This document shows, in pieces, positions 42,365 through 51,882 of a stretch of 64,000 nt of DNA (its first letter is position 1; every line of letters begins with the position of its first letter). Source of the DNA: Bordetella genomosp. 13. Its GTDB lineage: Bacteria; Pseudomonadota; Gammaproteobacteria; Burkholderiales; Burkholderiaceae_B. The notes below the pieces were generated by a model. It saw only the letters and a program-made list of their open reading frames with translations. It was not told the origin of the DNA and searched no databases. The DNA is taken from NCBI RefSeq assembly GCF_007679965.1, contig NZ_VEHL01000001.1, positions 1,116,001-1,180,000 on the forward strand. The letters are read 5' to 3'. A program made the position numbers and the translations under genes.

Positions 42365-43336
42365 ATGCCTTTCTTCGACTCGTCATCCCAGATCGACTTC
42401 GGCCTGAACCCCTTGGATCGCCAGTCAGGGCGGCGCGACGATGCCGATTACATCGCCACCCGCCGGCGCGAGCCCTCCACGCGCTATTTCGTCTTTGCGG
42501 GCGATGTGCCGATGCTGGATGCGCGCGATGGCGACATCGACCCCTTGTTCGATGCCGACCAGCTGGCTGGGCTGGGCGAACCTGTGCGTGAGGTCTTCAT
42601 GGGGCAGGACGAGCAGGGCGCGGCGCTGTTCGCCCTGGCCTATTCCGCGGCCGACTCCGACCGCATCTCCCGACGTCCCGGCACGGTGCTGATGGACCTG
42701 CGCAGCATCGCCTCGCGCGGCCTGTTCGTGCCCTCGGTGCTGGGCGAGTTGGGCGGCGCCAAGGCCATTCTGCATTGGCACGACCGGCATGGTTTCTGCG
42801 CCAATTGCGGCGCGCCCAGCCGTATCTCGGCCGCCGGGTGGCGGCGCGATTGCGATGCCTGCGGCGCGCAGCATTTCCCGCGCGTCGATCCGGTGGTGAT
42901 CATGCTGGCCATCGACGGCGACCGCTGCGTGCTGGGCCGCCAGCAGCGCTTCGCGCCCGGCATGTATTCGGCGCTGGCGGGCTTCCTCGAGCCCGGCGAG
43001 ACCATCGAGGACGCCGTGCGGCGCGAGGTCATGGAAGAGGCCGGCATCGCGTGCGCCGAGGTGCGCTACTTCGCCGCGCAGCCCTGGCCGTTTCCTTCGT
43101 CGCTGATGATCGGCTGCTTCGCGCGGGCCGTCAGCGACGAGGTCGTCATCGACTATCACGAGTTGGAGGACGCGCGTTGGTTCACGCGCGCCGAGGCGGC
43201 CGAGATGATCGCCGGCACGCATCCCGAGGGCCTGTCGGCGCCCAAGCCCTTCGCCATCGCCTATCACCTGATGAAGGCGTTCGTGGAAGAAGGCGAGGGC
43301 GTGTTCACGCGGGTGCAATCGCGCGAGCTGGAATGA
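42365..43336 (+). CDS. nudC: NAD+ diphosphatase / RNA-decapping Nudix enzyme NudC
   Basis: Hydrolyses NAD(H) to NMN(H) and AMP, and may remove NAD caps from RNA. The 323-residue protein has a zinc ribbon (CANCG and CDACG), the Nudix box GFLEPGETIEDAVRREVMEEAG, and the diagnostic AAQPWPFPSSLMIG motif. The start at 42365 begins MPFFDSSSQIDFG, as in the family; the longer frame from 42212 is not credible. It is the first gene after the secretion region and appears unrelated to it. Confidence 0.95.
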   Translation: MPFFDSSSQIDFGLNPLDRQSGRRDDADYIATRRREPSTRYFVFAGDVPMLDARDGDIDPLFDADQLAGLGEPVREVFMGQDEQGAALFALAYSAADSDRISRRPGTVLMDLRSIASRGLFVPSVLGELGGAKAILHWHDRHGFCANCGAPSRISAAGWRRDCDACGAQHFPRVDPVVIMLAIDGDRCVLGRQQRFAPGMYSALAGFLEPGETIEDAVRREVMEEAGIACAEVRYFAAQPWPFPSSLMIGCFARAVSDEVVIDYHELEDARWFTRAEAAEMIAGTHPEGLSAPKPFAIAYHLMKAFVEEGEGVFTRVQSRELE

Positions 43337-43520
43337 CGGCGTAGCGGGTCGAAGCTTGCCGGGCGTCGCTTCGTTCGTCAGGCAGGCGAGGCCGTACGAC
43401 AACGTTGGCGCGTCATGTGCGCGCGCATTGTGACCGCGATCCCGGCACGTTCCGCAAGGCACCCGAAGCCTCCGGACGCGGCCGATGTAAAGGCTGCGCC
43501 GGCCTTGGCTTGCTCAGCCC

Positions 43521-44354
43521 CTATTTGCAGCGCTTCGCCGCGAAAGCCTGGTTCAGCAGGTGCGCCAGCCGCAGGCCCGCCACCGACAGTTGCCGGTCCA
43601 GGATGGGCCGTGCCTTGGCCAGGTAGGCGTCGTCCAGCACGTCGTTGCGCGGCTGCATCTCGAAAATCCTGGCGGCCGCGCGGTGGCTGTCCAGCGCCCA
43701 GTCGGCGGGCGTGCCGCCCGCCAGGTCGTTGCCCGCCTTGGACAACCAGTTCGATTCCAGCACGTCCACATAGCTCCCCCACGCCCAGACGGTCTTGCGG
43801 ATCAGCGTGGCGTCCCACACGGCATGCAGGTTGGTGTCCTCGGACGCCGTGCCGTTGGCGCCGCTGCGCATCACCACGGTGACCTTCACGCCATTGCCGC
43901 CGTTGTTTTCCTTGACGGTGTGCATCGGCTGGTGGATGTCGGCCACGAAGTGCGTGAGGAACATCAGCGAGCGTTTGCGATCGGACGCGGGCCGCGTGGC
44001 GCAGGCCACCACGGCCTGCTCGCGCGCGATCTCGGCCACGATGCAGTCGCCCTTGTCGGAGTCGGCCACGCAGTCGCGCGCGGGTTGGTAGTCTTCCTTG
44101 GCCAGCGGGATGTCGACGAAATGCCAGCGCGTGGTGCGCGGATCGCGCACGCGCTCGTCGTCGGCCCAGCTGGCCACCGAGGCCAGCGACGCGCCCTTGC
44201 CCAGCAGCGCCTCGACGCCCTTGTGCGCCTCGGCGGACAGGCGGCGGTTGGCGATCTCGGCAATGATGGAATGGCCTTCCTCGCCCCATGCATGGGCGGC
44301 CTGGACGGGGCCCAGCAGCAGTGCGGCGGCGCAGGCGACGGGGGCAAGACGCAT
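43521..44354 (-). CDS. S1/P1-family secreted nuclease
   Basis: Zinc-dependent single-strand nuclease/phosphatase. The signal peptide ends at AHA, giving a mature N-terminal Trp (WGEEGH), the N-terminal zinc ligand of this family. Other ligands are visible in WADDERV, TRWHFVDIP, LTHFVADIHQPMH and DTNLHAVWDATL. It is 277 residues, periplasmic or secreted. The gene stands alone, divergent from the Bug receptor gene. Being exported, it could be T2SS cargo, but no motif A or B precedes it, so I make no such claim. Confidence 0.93.
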   Translation of the reverse strand: MRLAPVACAAALLLGPVQAAHAWGEEGHSIIAEIANRRLSAEAHKGVEALLGKGASLASVASWADDERVRDPRTTRWHFVDIPLAKEDYQPARDCVADSDKGDCIVAEIAREQAVVACATRPASDRKRSLMFLTHFVADIHQPMHTVKENNGGNGVKVTVVMRSGANGTASEDTNLHAVWDATLIRKTVWAWGSYVDVLESNWLSKAGNDLAGGTPADWALDSHRAAARIFEMQPRNDVLDDAYLAKARPILDRQLSVAGLRLAHLLNQAFAAKRCK

Positions 44355-44580
44355 GGTGTAAGTCCTTGCAGGGCAGAGCGGTCAGCGTACGTGGAGTGTA
44401 TGACGCCAAAGGCATGAAGGGAGACCGAAATGCGGCATCCGGCATATGCAAAAGGTGTCCAGTTATAAGCGTCCGCAGGGTGCGCCGGCAATCCCTACAA
44501 TGGGCGGACATCGCGCACGGCGCGGTGCGCTGATGCACAAATCGGGCTGGACACAGCCTCATAAAAACAGGAGTCAGACC

Positions 44581-45576
44581 ATGCATGTCCGTAGCCCCTT
44601 CCTTCTTGCCCAACTGGCTCGCGTCGCGGCCGCGGCCACCTTCATTGCCGCCACCGCGCCGGCGCATGCCGCCAATGGCGGCCAGGCGTATCCAACCAAG
44701 CCCATCAGCCTGATCGTGTCCTATCCCGCCGGCGGCAGCGTCGACGTGGCGGCGCGCATCCTGCAGGAGCCCTTGCGCCAGGCGCTGGGCCAACCCATCG
44801 TCATCGAGAACAAGGGCGGCGCGGGCGGCACCATCGGCACGCGCTATGTCGCGTCCGCCGCGCCCGATGGCTACACCTTGCTGATCACGCTGTCCTCGCA
44901 CACCATCAATCCTGCCATCTACGCCAGCCTGCCGTTCGATACCGAGAAGGACTTCGCGTCCGTGTCGATGGTGGCGTCGGCGCCGCAGGTCCTCGTGGCG
45001 CATCCTTCGTTTCCCGCGAAGACGCTGCAAGAGGCCATCGCCTACATCAAGACCCGGAAGGAAGTGCCCTACGGCTCGGCAGGCACGGGCTCGCCCAGCC
45101 ACATCGCGGGCGAACTGCTCAAGCTGAAGACGGGGCTGCCGCTGACGCACGTGCCGTATCGCGGCGGCGGGCCCGCCACGGTCGACGTGGTGGGCGGGCA
45201 GATCCCGCTGCTGTGGGTGTCCCTGCCTTCGGTGGCCGGCCACATCAAGGAAGGCCGGCTGCGCGCCCTGGCCGTATCGACGGAGAAGCGCACGCCCGTG
45301 CTGCCCGACGTGCCGTCGGTGGCCGAGACGGTGCCGGGCTTCAACGTGGATTCCTGGTACGCCATGTTCGCGCCCGCGGGCACGCCGCCCGCCGTGATCG
45401 CGAGGGTGCAGTCGGCCGTGGCCGCCGCCGCGCGCGACAAGGCCGTGCAGGAGGCCTTCATCGCCCAGGGTGCCGTGGCCGTGGGCGGCACGCCGGCCGA
45501 GCTGGATCAGGTGGTGAAGACCGAGATTCCGATGTGGAAGTCGCTGGCCAAGGAGGCGGACATCTCGGTGAAGTGA
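44581..45576 (+). CDS. Bug-family tripartite tricarboxylate receptor
   Basis: Periplasmic solute-binding protein, 331 residues, with the ATG at 44581 preceded by CAGGAG. A signal peptide ends APAHA. Family signatures are YPTKPISLIVSYPAGGSVDVAAR, PIVIENKGGAGGTIGTRYVA, ADGYT-like PDGYTLLI, GTGSPSHIAGELL and HVPYRGGGPA. These receptors are strongly expanded in Bordetella and relatives and usually bind carboxylates. No TctAB permease is nearby. Ligand unknown. Confidence 0.92.
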   Translation: MHVRSPFLLAQLARVAAAATFIAATAPAHAANGGQAYPTKPISLIVSYPAGGSVDVAARILQEPLRQALGQPIVIENKGGAGGTIGTRYVASAAPDGYTLLITLSSHTINPAIYASLPFDTEKDFASVSMVASAPQVLVAHPSFPAKTLQEAIAYIKTRKEVPYGSAGTGSPSHIAGELLKLKTGLPLTHVPYRGGGPATVDVVGGQIPLLWVSLPSVAGHIKEGRLRALAVSTEKRTPVLPDVPSVAETVPGFNVDSWYAMFAPAGTPPAVIARVQSAVAAAARDKAVQEAFIAQGAVAVGGTPAELDQVVKTEIPMWKSLAKEADISVK

Positions 45577-45728
45577 GCCGCGGCGCAGCTTGGTGAAGGG
45601 CTCGTCGTTGTGCGGCCGAGGCAAAGCCGCGCTGGCGTGACGTATGCCGACGTGGCGCCCGCGAAGCGGGGCGGAGAATGCCGGCCTATGTCGTGGGCCG
45701 GCAGCACGGAATCGGCAGCCAGGTCCCT

Positions 45729-46844
45729 TCAGCGGCCGGCCTCGCGCCCGTGCCGCAGCCGCGGGAAGATCTCGCGCGCGAACCGCTCCATCTCCTGCTC
45801 GAAGGGCTGGAACTGCAGCATGAACAGTTCGATGCCCGCCGCGTGGAACTCGGCGATGCGCTCGGCGACTTCGTCGTAGGTGCCCACCAGGCCGGCGGCC
45901 GTGCCGCCGTTGGAACCCACGCGGGCGGACTTCTGGAAGGTCTGGTGCATGACGGATTTCGGATCCGTATGCACCCGCTTCTGCGCCTTGAGGGCCTCGT
46001 CCTTGGCGGCCAGCGCCGCCAGGTGGTCGTAGGCCTGCTGGGCTTCTTGCGCGGTGGGCCGGGCGATCACGAAGGCCGACAGGCCGAAGCGGATGGGCGC
46101 CAGCCCGCCGCGCGGCCGCGCACGCACGTCTGCGATCAGCCCCCGCACGTCGTCCAGCGGCTGGCCGTTGATGAACCACACGTCGCCATGGCCGGCGACC
46201 AGCGTGCGCGCCGGCTCGGATTCGCCGCCGACGTAGATCAGCGGACGCGCGCGATAGGGGTCGTGGGGACGCAGCTCGTAGTCCCGCACGTGGAAATGCC
46301 GGCCCTCGAACGACACGCGCTCGCCGCGCAGCAAGGCGTCCACCACCTGGATCCATTCGGTGCCGTAGGCATAGCGCTCGTCGTGCTCGGCGAACGGGAG
46401 GCCGGCTTTCAGGGCCTCGGCGCTGTTCCAGGCGTTGACCAGGTTGATGGCGAAGCGTCCCCGGCTGATGTGCTCGATCTGCTGCGCCATCTTGGCCAGC
46501 ACCACGGGGTGGTACAGGAAGGGCTTGATGGCCGCGATGATCTCGATGCGCTGCGTCAGCGCGGCGACGGCGGCCGCGCTGGTCCAGGCTTCCAGCTGGT
46601 CGAGCGAGTCGTGGTGCGGGTTGACCGTATGCTGGGCGATCAGGACGGAGTCGAAGCCCGCCCGCTCGGCCCTCAGGATGAGGTCGCGGTTGCGTTCCCA
46701 CGAGGCATCGAAGGGCTCGTCGGGGTCCTGCAACGCCGCTCGGCTGCCGTGGACCAGGGCCCAGACACCAAAACGCAAGGGAGACTGCAAGGTGGCACCA
46801 TGTGTGTTGTGGCCGGCGCGCGGCGCGGGAACCGGTTCCCGCAT
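45729..46844 (-). CDS. LLM-class flavin-dependent monooxygenase, sulfonate/sulfone type
   Basis: Luciferase-like, FMNH2-dependent oxygenase of 371 residues. It starts LRFGVWALVHGSRAAL and shows the TIM-barrel pattern ERAGFDSVLIAQHTVN, AAIKPFLYHPVVLAKMAQQIEHISRGRFAINLVNAWNSAEALKAG, RPLIYVGGESEPARTLVAGHGDVWFING. It resembles alkanesulfonate and sulfone monooxygenases. It is the last gene of an operon with another LLM enzyme and a peptide-type ABC transporter, so scavenging of an organosulfur or similar compound is inferred. The start is uncertain: the first 20 residues are atypical, and a TTG further in is possible. Confidence 0.85.
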   Translation of the reverse strand: MREPVPAPRAGHNTHGATLQSPLRFGVWALVHGSRAALQDPDEPFDASWERNRDLILRAERAGFDSVLIAQHTVNPHHDSLDQLEAWTSAAAVAALTQRIEIIAAIKPFLYHPVVLAKMAQQIEHISRGRFAINLVNAWNSAEALKAGLPFAEHDERYAYGTEWIQVVDALLRGERVSFEGRHFHVRDYELRPHDPYRARPLIYVGGESEPARTLVAGHGDVWFINGQPLDDVRGLIADVRARPRGGLAPIRFGLSAFVIARPTAQEAQQAYDHLAALAAKDEALKAQKRVHTDPKSVMHQTFQKSARVGSNGGTAAGLVGTYDEVAERIAEFHAAGIELFMLQFQPFEQEMERFAREIFPRLRHGREAGR

Positions 46845-46877
46845 CGCCGCCTCATCGCCGTGGAAGGAGGGGGGGCG

Positions 46878-48206
46878 TCAGCGCGGGCTGGGCGCGGCGG
46901 CCGCCAGGCCGAGATTGCCCCGGAAGCTGCTGCTTTCGTAGTCCAGGCGGAAGCGCCGTCGCCGCTGCAGTTCGGGCACCAGTCCGTCGACGATGTTGTG
47001 CAGGCCGCCGGGCAGGGTGTCGATATTGAAATTGAAGCCGTCCGCGCCGTCCTCGTCCACCCAGGCGATGATGTCGTCGGCGAGCTGTTCGGGCGTGCCG
47101 ATGACGATGCGGTGCCCGCCGGTCACGTATTCGACCAGCACGTCGCGGGTCGTCAGCCGGCGGCGCTGGGCGTCCTTCACCAGTTTCTCGCGGCGCCGGA
47201 CGGGGGTGAGGCTGTCCGCGCCATCGAGGTCGATCCTGTCGTAGGGCAGGGGGCGCGACAGGTCGAGATGGACGGGATCGATGCCCAGTATCGTCGCCAG
47301 CGCACCCTTGTTGTGCTCCAGGTCCAGCAGGTCGTCCAGCTCCCGCTTGCGCCGCCGCGCCGCTTCCTCGGTGTCGCCGATGACCGGATAGAGCCCGGGC
47401 ATGACCAGCAGCCCGGCGGGATCGCGTCCGTAGCCGGCGGCGGCGTGCTTCACGTCGCGATAGAAGGCCTGGGCGTCGCCCAGGTTCCAGTGGCTGGTGA
47501 ACAGCGCATCCGCCCACTTCGCGCCGAAGCGCTTGCTGGATTCCGATGCGCCCGCCTGCACGAGCACCGGCCGCTCGGCGTGCCCGCCCGGCAGGGCCAG
47601 CGTGCCTTCGGACCGGAAATATTCGCCCTCGAATCGCAGGGGACGCAGGCGGGCGGGATCGACGTAGACGCTGCGCGACGCGTCGGCCACGATGGCATCG
47701 GCCGGCAGGGACTCCCACAGGCCCATCACGATGCGGATGAACTCTTCCGCCTTCGCGTACTTCCGGTCCGAGGTGAGCTCTTCGTCCAAGCCGAACATCT
47801 TCTGCGCGAACTCGTGCTGGCTGCTCACGAGGTTCCAGGCCGCGCGCCCCTTGCTGACGTGGTCCAGGCTGGCGATCTCGCGCGCAAGCAGCGCGGGGCT
47901 GCCGTACAGCGCGTTCACGGTCGACACCAGGCCAATGTGTTCGGTGTGGGCGGCAAGATGCGCCAGCAGGATGCTGGGGGCGATGGCGCGCCAGGGGCGC
48001 CGGTACGCCTCGGGCGTCAGGCCACCCGTGCTGTCCGCCATGAAGATGCCGTCGAGCTTGCCGCGCTCGGCAAGCCGGGCCGCGGCGACGAAGCCGTCGA
48101 TGTCCAGCGACAGGGTCTCGGGCCGGTCCAGCGTCTTCCACGAGGCGTCGTGGCGGCCGGAAGCCAGCAGGTTGATGGCCAGTCGGATCTGTTTGGGCTC
48201 TTGCAT
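46878..48206 (-). CDS. LLM-class flavin monooxygenase, NtaA/SnaA/DszA type
   Basis: Flavin-dependent monooxygenase of 442 residues from ATG 48206. Signatures are IRLAINLLASGRHDASWK, AARLAERGKLDGIFMADS, GLVSTVNALYGSPALLAREIASLDHVSKGRAAWNLVSS, ERPVLVQAGASESSKRFGAKWADALFTSH and the C-terminal DGFNFNIDTLPGGLHNIVDGLVPELQRRRRFRLDYESSSFRGNLGL. The family oxidises chelators, dibenzothiophene sulfone and similar substrates. It follows the ABC ATPase gene and precedes the second LLM gene by 33 bp. Confidence 0.9.
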   Translation of the reverse strand: MQEPKQIRLAINLLASGRHDASWKTLDRPETLSLDIDGFVAAARLAERGKLDGIFMADSTGGLTPEAYRRPWRAIAPSILLAHLAAHTEHIGLVSTVNALYGSPALLAREIASLDHVSKGRAAWNLVSSQHEFAQKMFGLDEELTSDRKYAKAEEFIRIVMGLWESLPADAIVADASRSVYVDPARLRPLRFEGEYFRSEGTLALPGGHAERPVLVQAGASESSKRFGAKWADALFTSHWNLGDAQAFYRDVKHAAAGYGRDPAGLLVMPGLYPVIGDTEEAARRRKRELDDLLDLEHNKGALATILGIDPVHLDLSRPLPYDRIDLDGADSLTPVRRREKLVKDAQRRRLTTRDVLVEYVTGGHRIVIGTPEQLADDIIAWVDEDGADGFNFNIDTLPGGLHNIVDGLVPELQRRRRFRLDYESSSFRGNLGLAAAAPSPR

Positions 48207-48249
48207 GTTGCGCTGGTTCCAGGTGGCCGGCACGTCGGCGCCGGCGGGT

Positions 48250-49086
48250 TCAGTCGAGCCGGGCGAGTGCATCGTGCAACTGCCGGCGCGTGTCCCGGTC
48301 TGCGCCCGCGCGCACGATGGACGGCGCCGACCGCACCAGCAGTCGGGTATAGGGGTGTTGCGGATCGTTCAGGACCTGCGCCGGCGTGCCGCTTTCGACG
48401 ATCCTGCCGCGATACAGCACGACGATGCGGTCCGATATGCCGGCCACCGACCCCAGGTCGTGCGAGATGAACAGCTGCGTGATCCCGCGGCCCGCGGAAA
48501 GGTCCTTGAACAGCTTGAGCAGCTTGATGCGGTTGGACGCGTCCAGGGCGCTGACCGGTTCGTCCAGGATCAGCATTGCCGGCTTGCGGATGAGGGCGCG
48601 CGCGATCACCACCCGCTGGCGCTGTCCGCCCGATATCTCCGCGGGATAGTGGTCCGCGAAATCCGCCGTCAGCTGTACGTCGGCGAGCGCGTCCTCGACG
48701 GCCTTGCGCAGCACGTCCGCAGCGGTGATGCCCGCGACCCGCAGGCCTTCGGCCAGGGACTCGAAGATCGTGAAATCGGGGTCCAGGCTCTGCAGCGGAT
48801 CCTGGAACACGTACTGGATGCTGCCCGAGCGGCGGAACTTCCGCAGGTGGCGCGGGGCGAGCGACGAGATGTCCCTGTCCTGGAACCAGATGCGCCCCTG
48901 CTGCGGGCGGACCAGTCCCAGGATGGCGCGGGCCAGGGTCGTCTTGCCGGAACCGGTCTCGCCGATCAGGCCGACGACCTCGCCGGCCGCCAGGTTCAAG
49001 TCCAGGTCCCGCAGGACCGGCGCGGCGCCCCGGTAGGCTACGGAAAGCTGCTCGACGCGCAGGACGGGCGGTGGCGCGGTGCTCAT
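48250..49086 (-). CDS. ABC transporter ATP-binding protein, oligopeptide type (DppF/OppF-like)
   Basis: Second ATPase of a peptide/opine-type importer, 278 residues. Walker A is GETGSGKTT (about 39-47), the Q-loop lies near YVFQDPLQSLDPD, the signature is ISGGQRQRVVIARAL, and Walker B is MLILDEPVSALD. The C-terminal part NDPQHPYTRLLVRSAP is typical for this subfamily. It starts 3 bp after the DppD-like gene and is cotranscribed with it. Confidence 0.92.
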   Translation of the reverse strand: MSTAPPPVLRVEQLSVAYRGAAPVLRDLDLNLAAGEVVGLIGETGSGKTTLARAILGLVRPQQGRIWFQDRDISSLAPRHLRKFRRSGSIQYVFQDPLQSLDPDFTIFESLAEGLRVAGITAADVLRKAVEDALADVQLTADFADHYPAEISGGQRQRVVIARALIRKPAMLILDEPVSALDASNRIKLLKLFKDLSAGRGITQLFISHDLGSVAGISDRIVVLYRGRIVESGTPAQVLNDPQHPYTRLLVRSAPSIVRAGADRDTRRQLHDALARLD

Positions 49087-49089
49087 GTC

Positions 49090-49914
49090 TCAGGCGCCCT
49101 GGTGAAGAAACTTGTCCAGGCCATATTCGAGATGGTCCTGGATCAGCAGTTGCGTGTAGGAATCGGCGGGCGCGGACAGTACCCTGTGCGTCGGGCCGGC
49201 CTCGACGACGGCGCCATCCCGCATCACGATGACGTGGTCGGCCACCTGGGACACGACGGCCAGGTCGTGCGAGATGAACACCAGCGACAGCGCGCGCTGC
49301 TCGCGCAGGTCCGAGATCAGGTCCAGCACCTCGGCCTGCACGGTCACGTCCAGGGCGGTGGTGGCCTCGTCCGCGATCAGCAGGATGGGTTCGGCCGCGA
49401 CCGCGATGGCGATCACGATCCGTTGCAGCATGCCTCCGGAAAGCTCGTGCGGGTAGCGGTCGTGGACCTGCGCCGGGTCGCGCAGGCCCACCTGGCGGAA
49501 GAGTTCGAGCGTGCGGGCGTGTATGTCCTGCACGGGCAGGCCGGCGCGGTGCCGGAGGACCTGCGCGAGCTGCCTGCCCACCGGGATGGAAGGGTTGAGG
49601 TACGACCCCGGGTCCTGGAACACGGCGGAAATGCGGTTGGCGCGCAGCGGCAGCCAGTCTTCGTGGCTGAAGTGCGTGACGTCGTGGCCATCGAAGCGGA
49701 TCCGCCCCGCGCTGACGTGCAGGTTGTCCGGCAGGATGCCTAGGATGGCCTTGCAGGTCAGCGACTTGCCGCTGCCCGACTCGCCCACGATGCCCAGCCG
49801 CCCGCCGCGCGCCAGCGAGAACTGGATGCCGCGCACCAGCACGCGGCCGGTGTGCCTGTCCGATATCGCCAGGTTCTCGACCTCGAGCACCTTCGTGTCG
49901 GCGTGGCTGTTCAT
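49090..49914 (-). CDS. ABC transporter ATP-binding protein, oligopeptide type (DppD/OppD-like)
   Basis: First ATPase of the importer, 274 residues from ATG 49914, which overlaps the permease stop by 4 bp. Walker A is GESGSGKSLT (about 43-52), the Q-loop AVFQDPGSYLNPS, the signature LSGGMLQRIVIAIAV, and Walker B LLIADEATTALD. The usual C-terminal iron-sulfur-like cysteine cluster of OppD is absent. Confidence 0.92.
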   Translation of the reverse strand: MNSHADTKVLEVENLAISDRHTGRVLVRGIQFSLARGGRLGIVGESGSGKSLTCKAILGILPDNLHVSAGRIRFDGHDVTHFSHEDWLPLRANRISAVFQDPGSYLNPSIPVGRQLAQVLRHRAGLPVQDIHARTLELFRQVGLRDPAQVHDRYPHELSGGMLQRIVIAIAVAAEPILLIADEATTALDVTVQAEVLDLISDLREQRALSLVFISHDLAVVSQVADHVIVMRDGAVVEAGPTHRVLSAPADSYTQLLIQDHLEYGLDKFLHQGA

Positions 49915-50852
49915 GGCGCGCGCCGCCAGCCGGCCGCGGCGGGGATGGCCGAGCCGAGGTTCGCGGGCGCCTCGACGGGCGTTTCGGCGGGGCGGGCCTT
50001 GCGGCCGGACGGCCACGTCGGGTCGACCGCCAGGCCGCGCCGTTTCGCACCGCGCGACACGTCGCGCAGGGCGTCGGCAAAGCCGTTCAAGGCAGCGATC
50101 GTGATGACGATGAGCGCCGCCGGAAACAGCGGGGCGTAGGGCTTGAGGCCCAGGTACGCCAGGTCCGACGACAGGATCCCGCCCCAGGTCGGATGGGGCG
50201 GCACGATGCCGATGCCGAGATAGGTCAGGCTGGACACGACCACGAACCCGCCCGCCAGGACGTTGGCGGCCGCGATGGCGATGGACGCGACGATCTTCCC
50301 CAGCACGTGCTTGCGCACGATCCACAGCGGGCTCGCGCCGCTGAGCACGGCGGCCTGCACGTACTGGGTATTGCCGACCGCCAGCGTGGCCGAGCGCGTG
50401 ATGCGGAAGAACGCCGGGGAGATCATGATGCCCACCACGATCATCGCCTGGTGCAGGCCGTTGCCGATCAGCTGCGCCACCGCGACGGCGAAGACCAGGA
50501 AGGGGATGGTGACCAGCGTGTCCGTGATGCGCAGCGAGAACCATTCGAACACCCGGCCGGAATAGACCGACAGCAGAGCCGGAATGACGCCGACGAAGAA
50601 GCCGATGACCACCACCTCGAGCGCCGCGAACACCGACAGCCGCGACCCCGTCAGCACGCGGCTCAGCACGTCCCGGCCCAGGTAGTCCGTGCCCAGCCAG
50701 TGCTGGGCCGACGGCGCGGCAAGCACGGCCGAGGATTTCGCCAGCGGGTCGTAGGGCGCGAGCACGGGTCCGAAGACCGCCAGCAGCAGGATGGACAGCA
50801 GCACGGCGGCCGACAGCCAGCCGATGGGGCGTTTGAGTGCGTCGATGAACAT
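49911..50852 (-). CDS. ABC transporter permease, DppC-like
   Basis: Inner-membrane permease, 313 residues. It has the N-terminal helix LSAAVLLSILLLAVFGPVLAPYDPLA, the family motif HWLGTDYLGRDVLSRVLTGSRLSV, and the EAA-like loop QYVQAAVLSGASPLWIVRKHVLGKI. A hydrophilic tail of about 45 residues after the last helix is longer than usual. It lies 6 bp after the DppB-like gene. Confidence 0.92.
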   Translation of the reverse strand: MFIDALKRPIGWLSAAVLLSILLLAVFGPVLAPYDPLAKSSAVLAAPSAQHWLGTDYLGRDVLSRVLTGSRLSVFAALEVVVIGFFVGVIPALLSVYSGRVFEWFSLRITDTLVTIPFLVFAVAVAQLIGNGLHQAMIVVGIMISPAFFRITRSATLAVGNTQYVQAAVLSGASPLWIVRKHVLGKIVASIAIAAANVLAGGFVVVSSLTYLGIGIVPPHPTWGGILSSDLAYLGLKPYAPLFPAALIVITIAALNGFADALRDVSRGAKRRGLAVDPTWPSGRKARPAETPVEAPANLGSAIPAAAGWRRAP

Positions 50853-50858
50853 GGCGGC

Positions 50859-51863
50859 TCAGATGCCCCTTTGCGCGGCGGGCGTCAGGCGGTTGAGGAC
50901 GGCGTTGACGATCAGGTTGAACACCAGGACCAGCACGATCGAGAAGATCAGCGCGCCCTGGACCACCGGCACGTCGCCCTGCTGGGCCGCGGCGGCCGTG
51001 AAGATGCCGTAGCCGGGAAGATGGAAGATCGATTCGGTGATGACGGCCCCGCCCAGCAGGGTGGGGAACTTCATGCCCAGCACGGTCAGCGCGGGCCCCA
51101 CGCCGTTGCGCAGCACCTGGGTCCACAGGATTTGCGACTCGGACAGCCCGCGCAGGCGCGCGCCGGTGACGTAGTTCGATCCGTAGGCGCCGACGATGCC
51201 GGTGCGCAGCTGCCGCGCGATGTCGGACACGGTGTCCAGGCTCAGCGCGATGGCCGGCAGCGTGATCCGGGCCAGCCATGCGCCGGGGTCCTGCTCGAAG
51301 GACACGTAGCCGCCCGATGGAAAGAGCCTGAAGCCGACCGCGAACACCGCGATCAGCACGATGCCGATGACGAAGCTCGGCAAGGCCGACACCGCCGACG
51401 TGGCCACGGTGATGGCCCGGTCGACCCACGTGCCGCGCTTGAGGGCGGCCAGCAGCCCGAAGACCGTGCCGAAGACCACGCCGATGGCCAGCGCGAAGAA
51501 AGTGATGGACAGGCTGATGGGCGCCTTCTGCCACAGGATCTCCGAGACGCTCTGCGAGTCCTTCCAGGACAGTCCCAGGTCGCCGCGGAATATGGCCAGC
51601 AGCCAGTCCAGGTACTGGACGAACACGGGTTGGTCCAGGCCCCAGCGGTGCTGGATCTCGGCCATGAGCGCGGGCGTCGCGTCCTCTCCCGCGACGAAGG
51701 CCAGCGGACTGATGCCGCTGAGTTCGCGCAGCAGGAAGGTGATCAGCGTCGCGAACAGGAACACCGGTATCGAGATCAGCAGGATCCTGAACACGCCGTT
51801 CAGGGTCCTGAAGACGGGACGGTATCGCAACGGATGCGCCGGGGAAGACGTGGCTTGCGTCAT
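50859..51863 (-). CDS. ABC transporter permease, DppB-like
   Basis: Partner permease, 334 residues. It shows the first helix IPVFLFATLITFLLRELSGISP, the DppB motif RWGLDQPVFVQYLDWLLAIFRGDLGLSWKDSQSV, and the EAA loop NYVTGARLRGLSESQILWTQVLRNGV. It starts 19 bp after the solute-binding protein gene. Confidence 0.92.
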   Translation of the reverse strand: MTQATSSPAHPLRYRPVFRTLNGVFRILLISIPVFLFATLITFLLRELSGISPLAFVAGEDATPALMAEIQHRWGLDQPVFVQYLDWLLAIFRGDLGLSWKDSQSVSEILWQKAPISLSITFFALAIGVVFGTVFGLLAALKRGTWVDRAITVATSAVSALPSFVIGIVLIAVFAVGFRLFPSGGYVSFEQDPGAWLARITLPAIALSLDTVSDIARQLRTGIVGAYGSNYVTGARLRGLSESQILWTQVLRNGVGPALTVLGMKFPTLLGGAVITESIFHLPGYGIFTAAAAQQGDVPVVQGALIFSIVLVLVFNLIVNAVLNRLTPAAQRGI

Positions 51864-51882
51864 GGTGTCCTGGTGCCGGCGG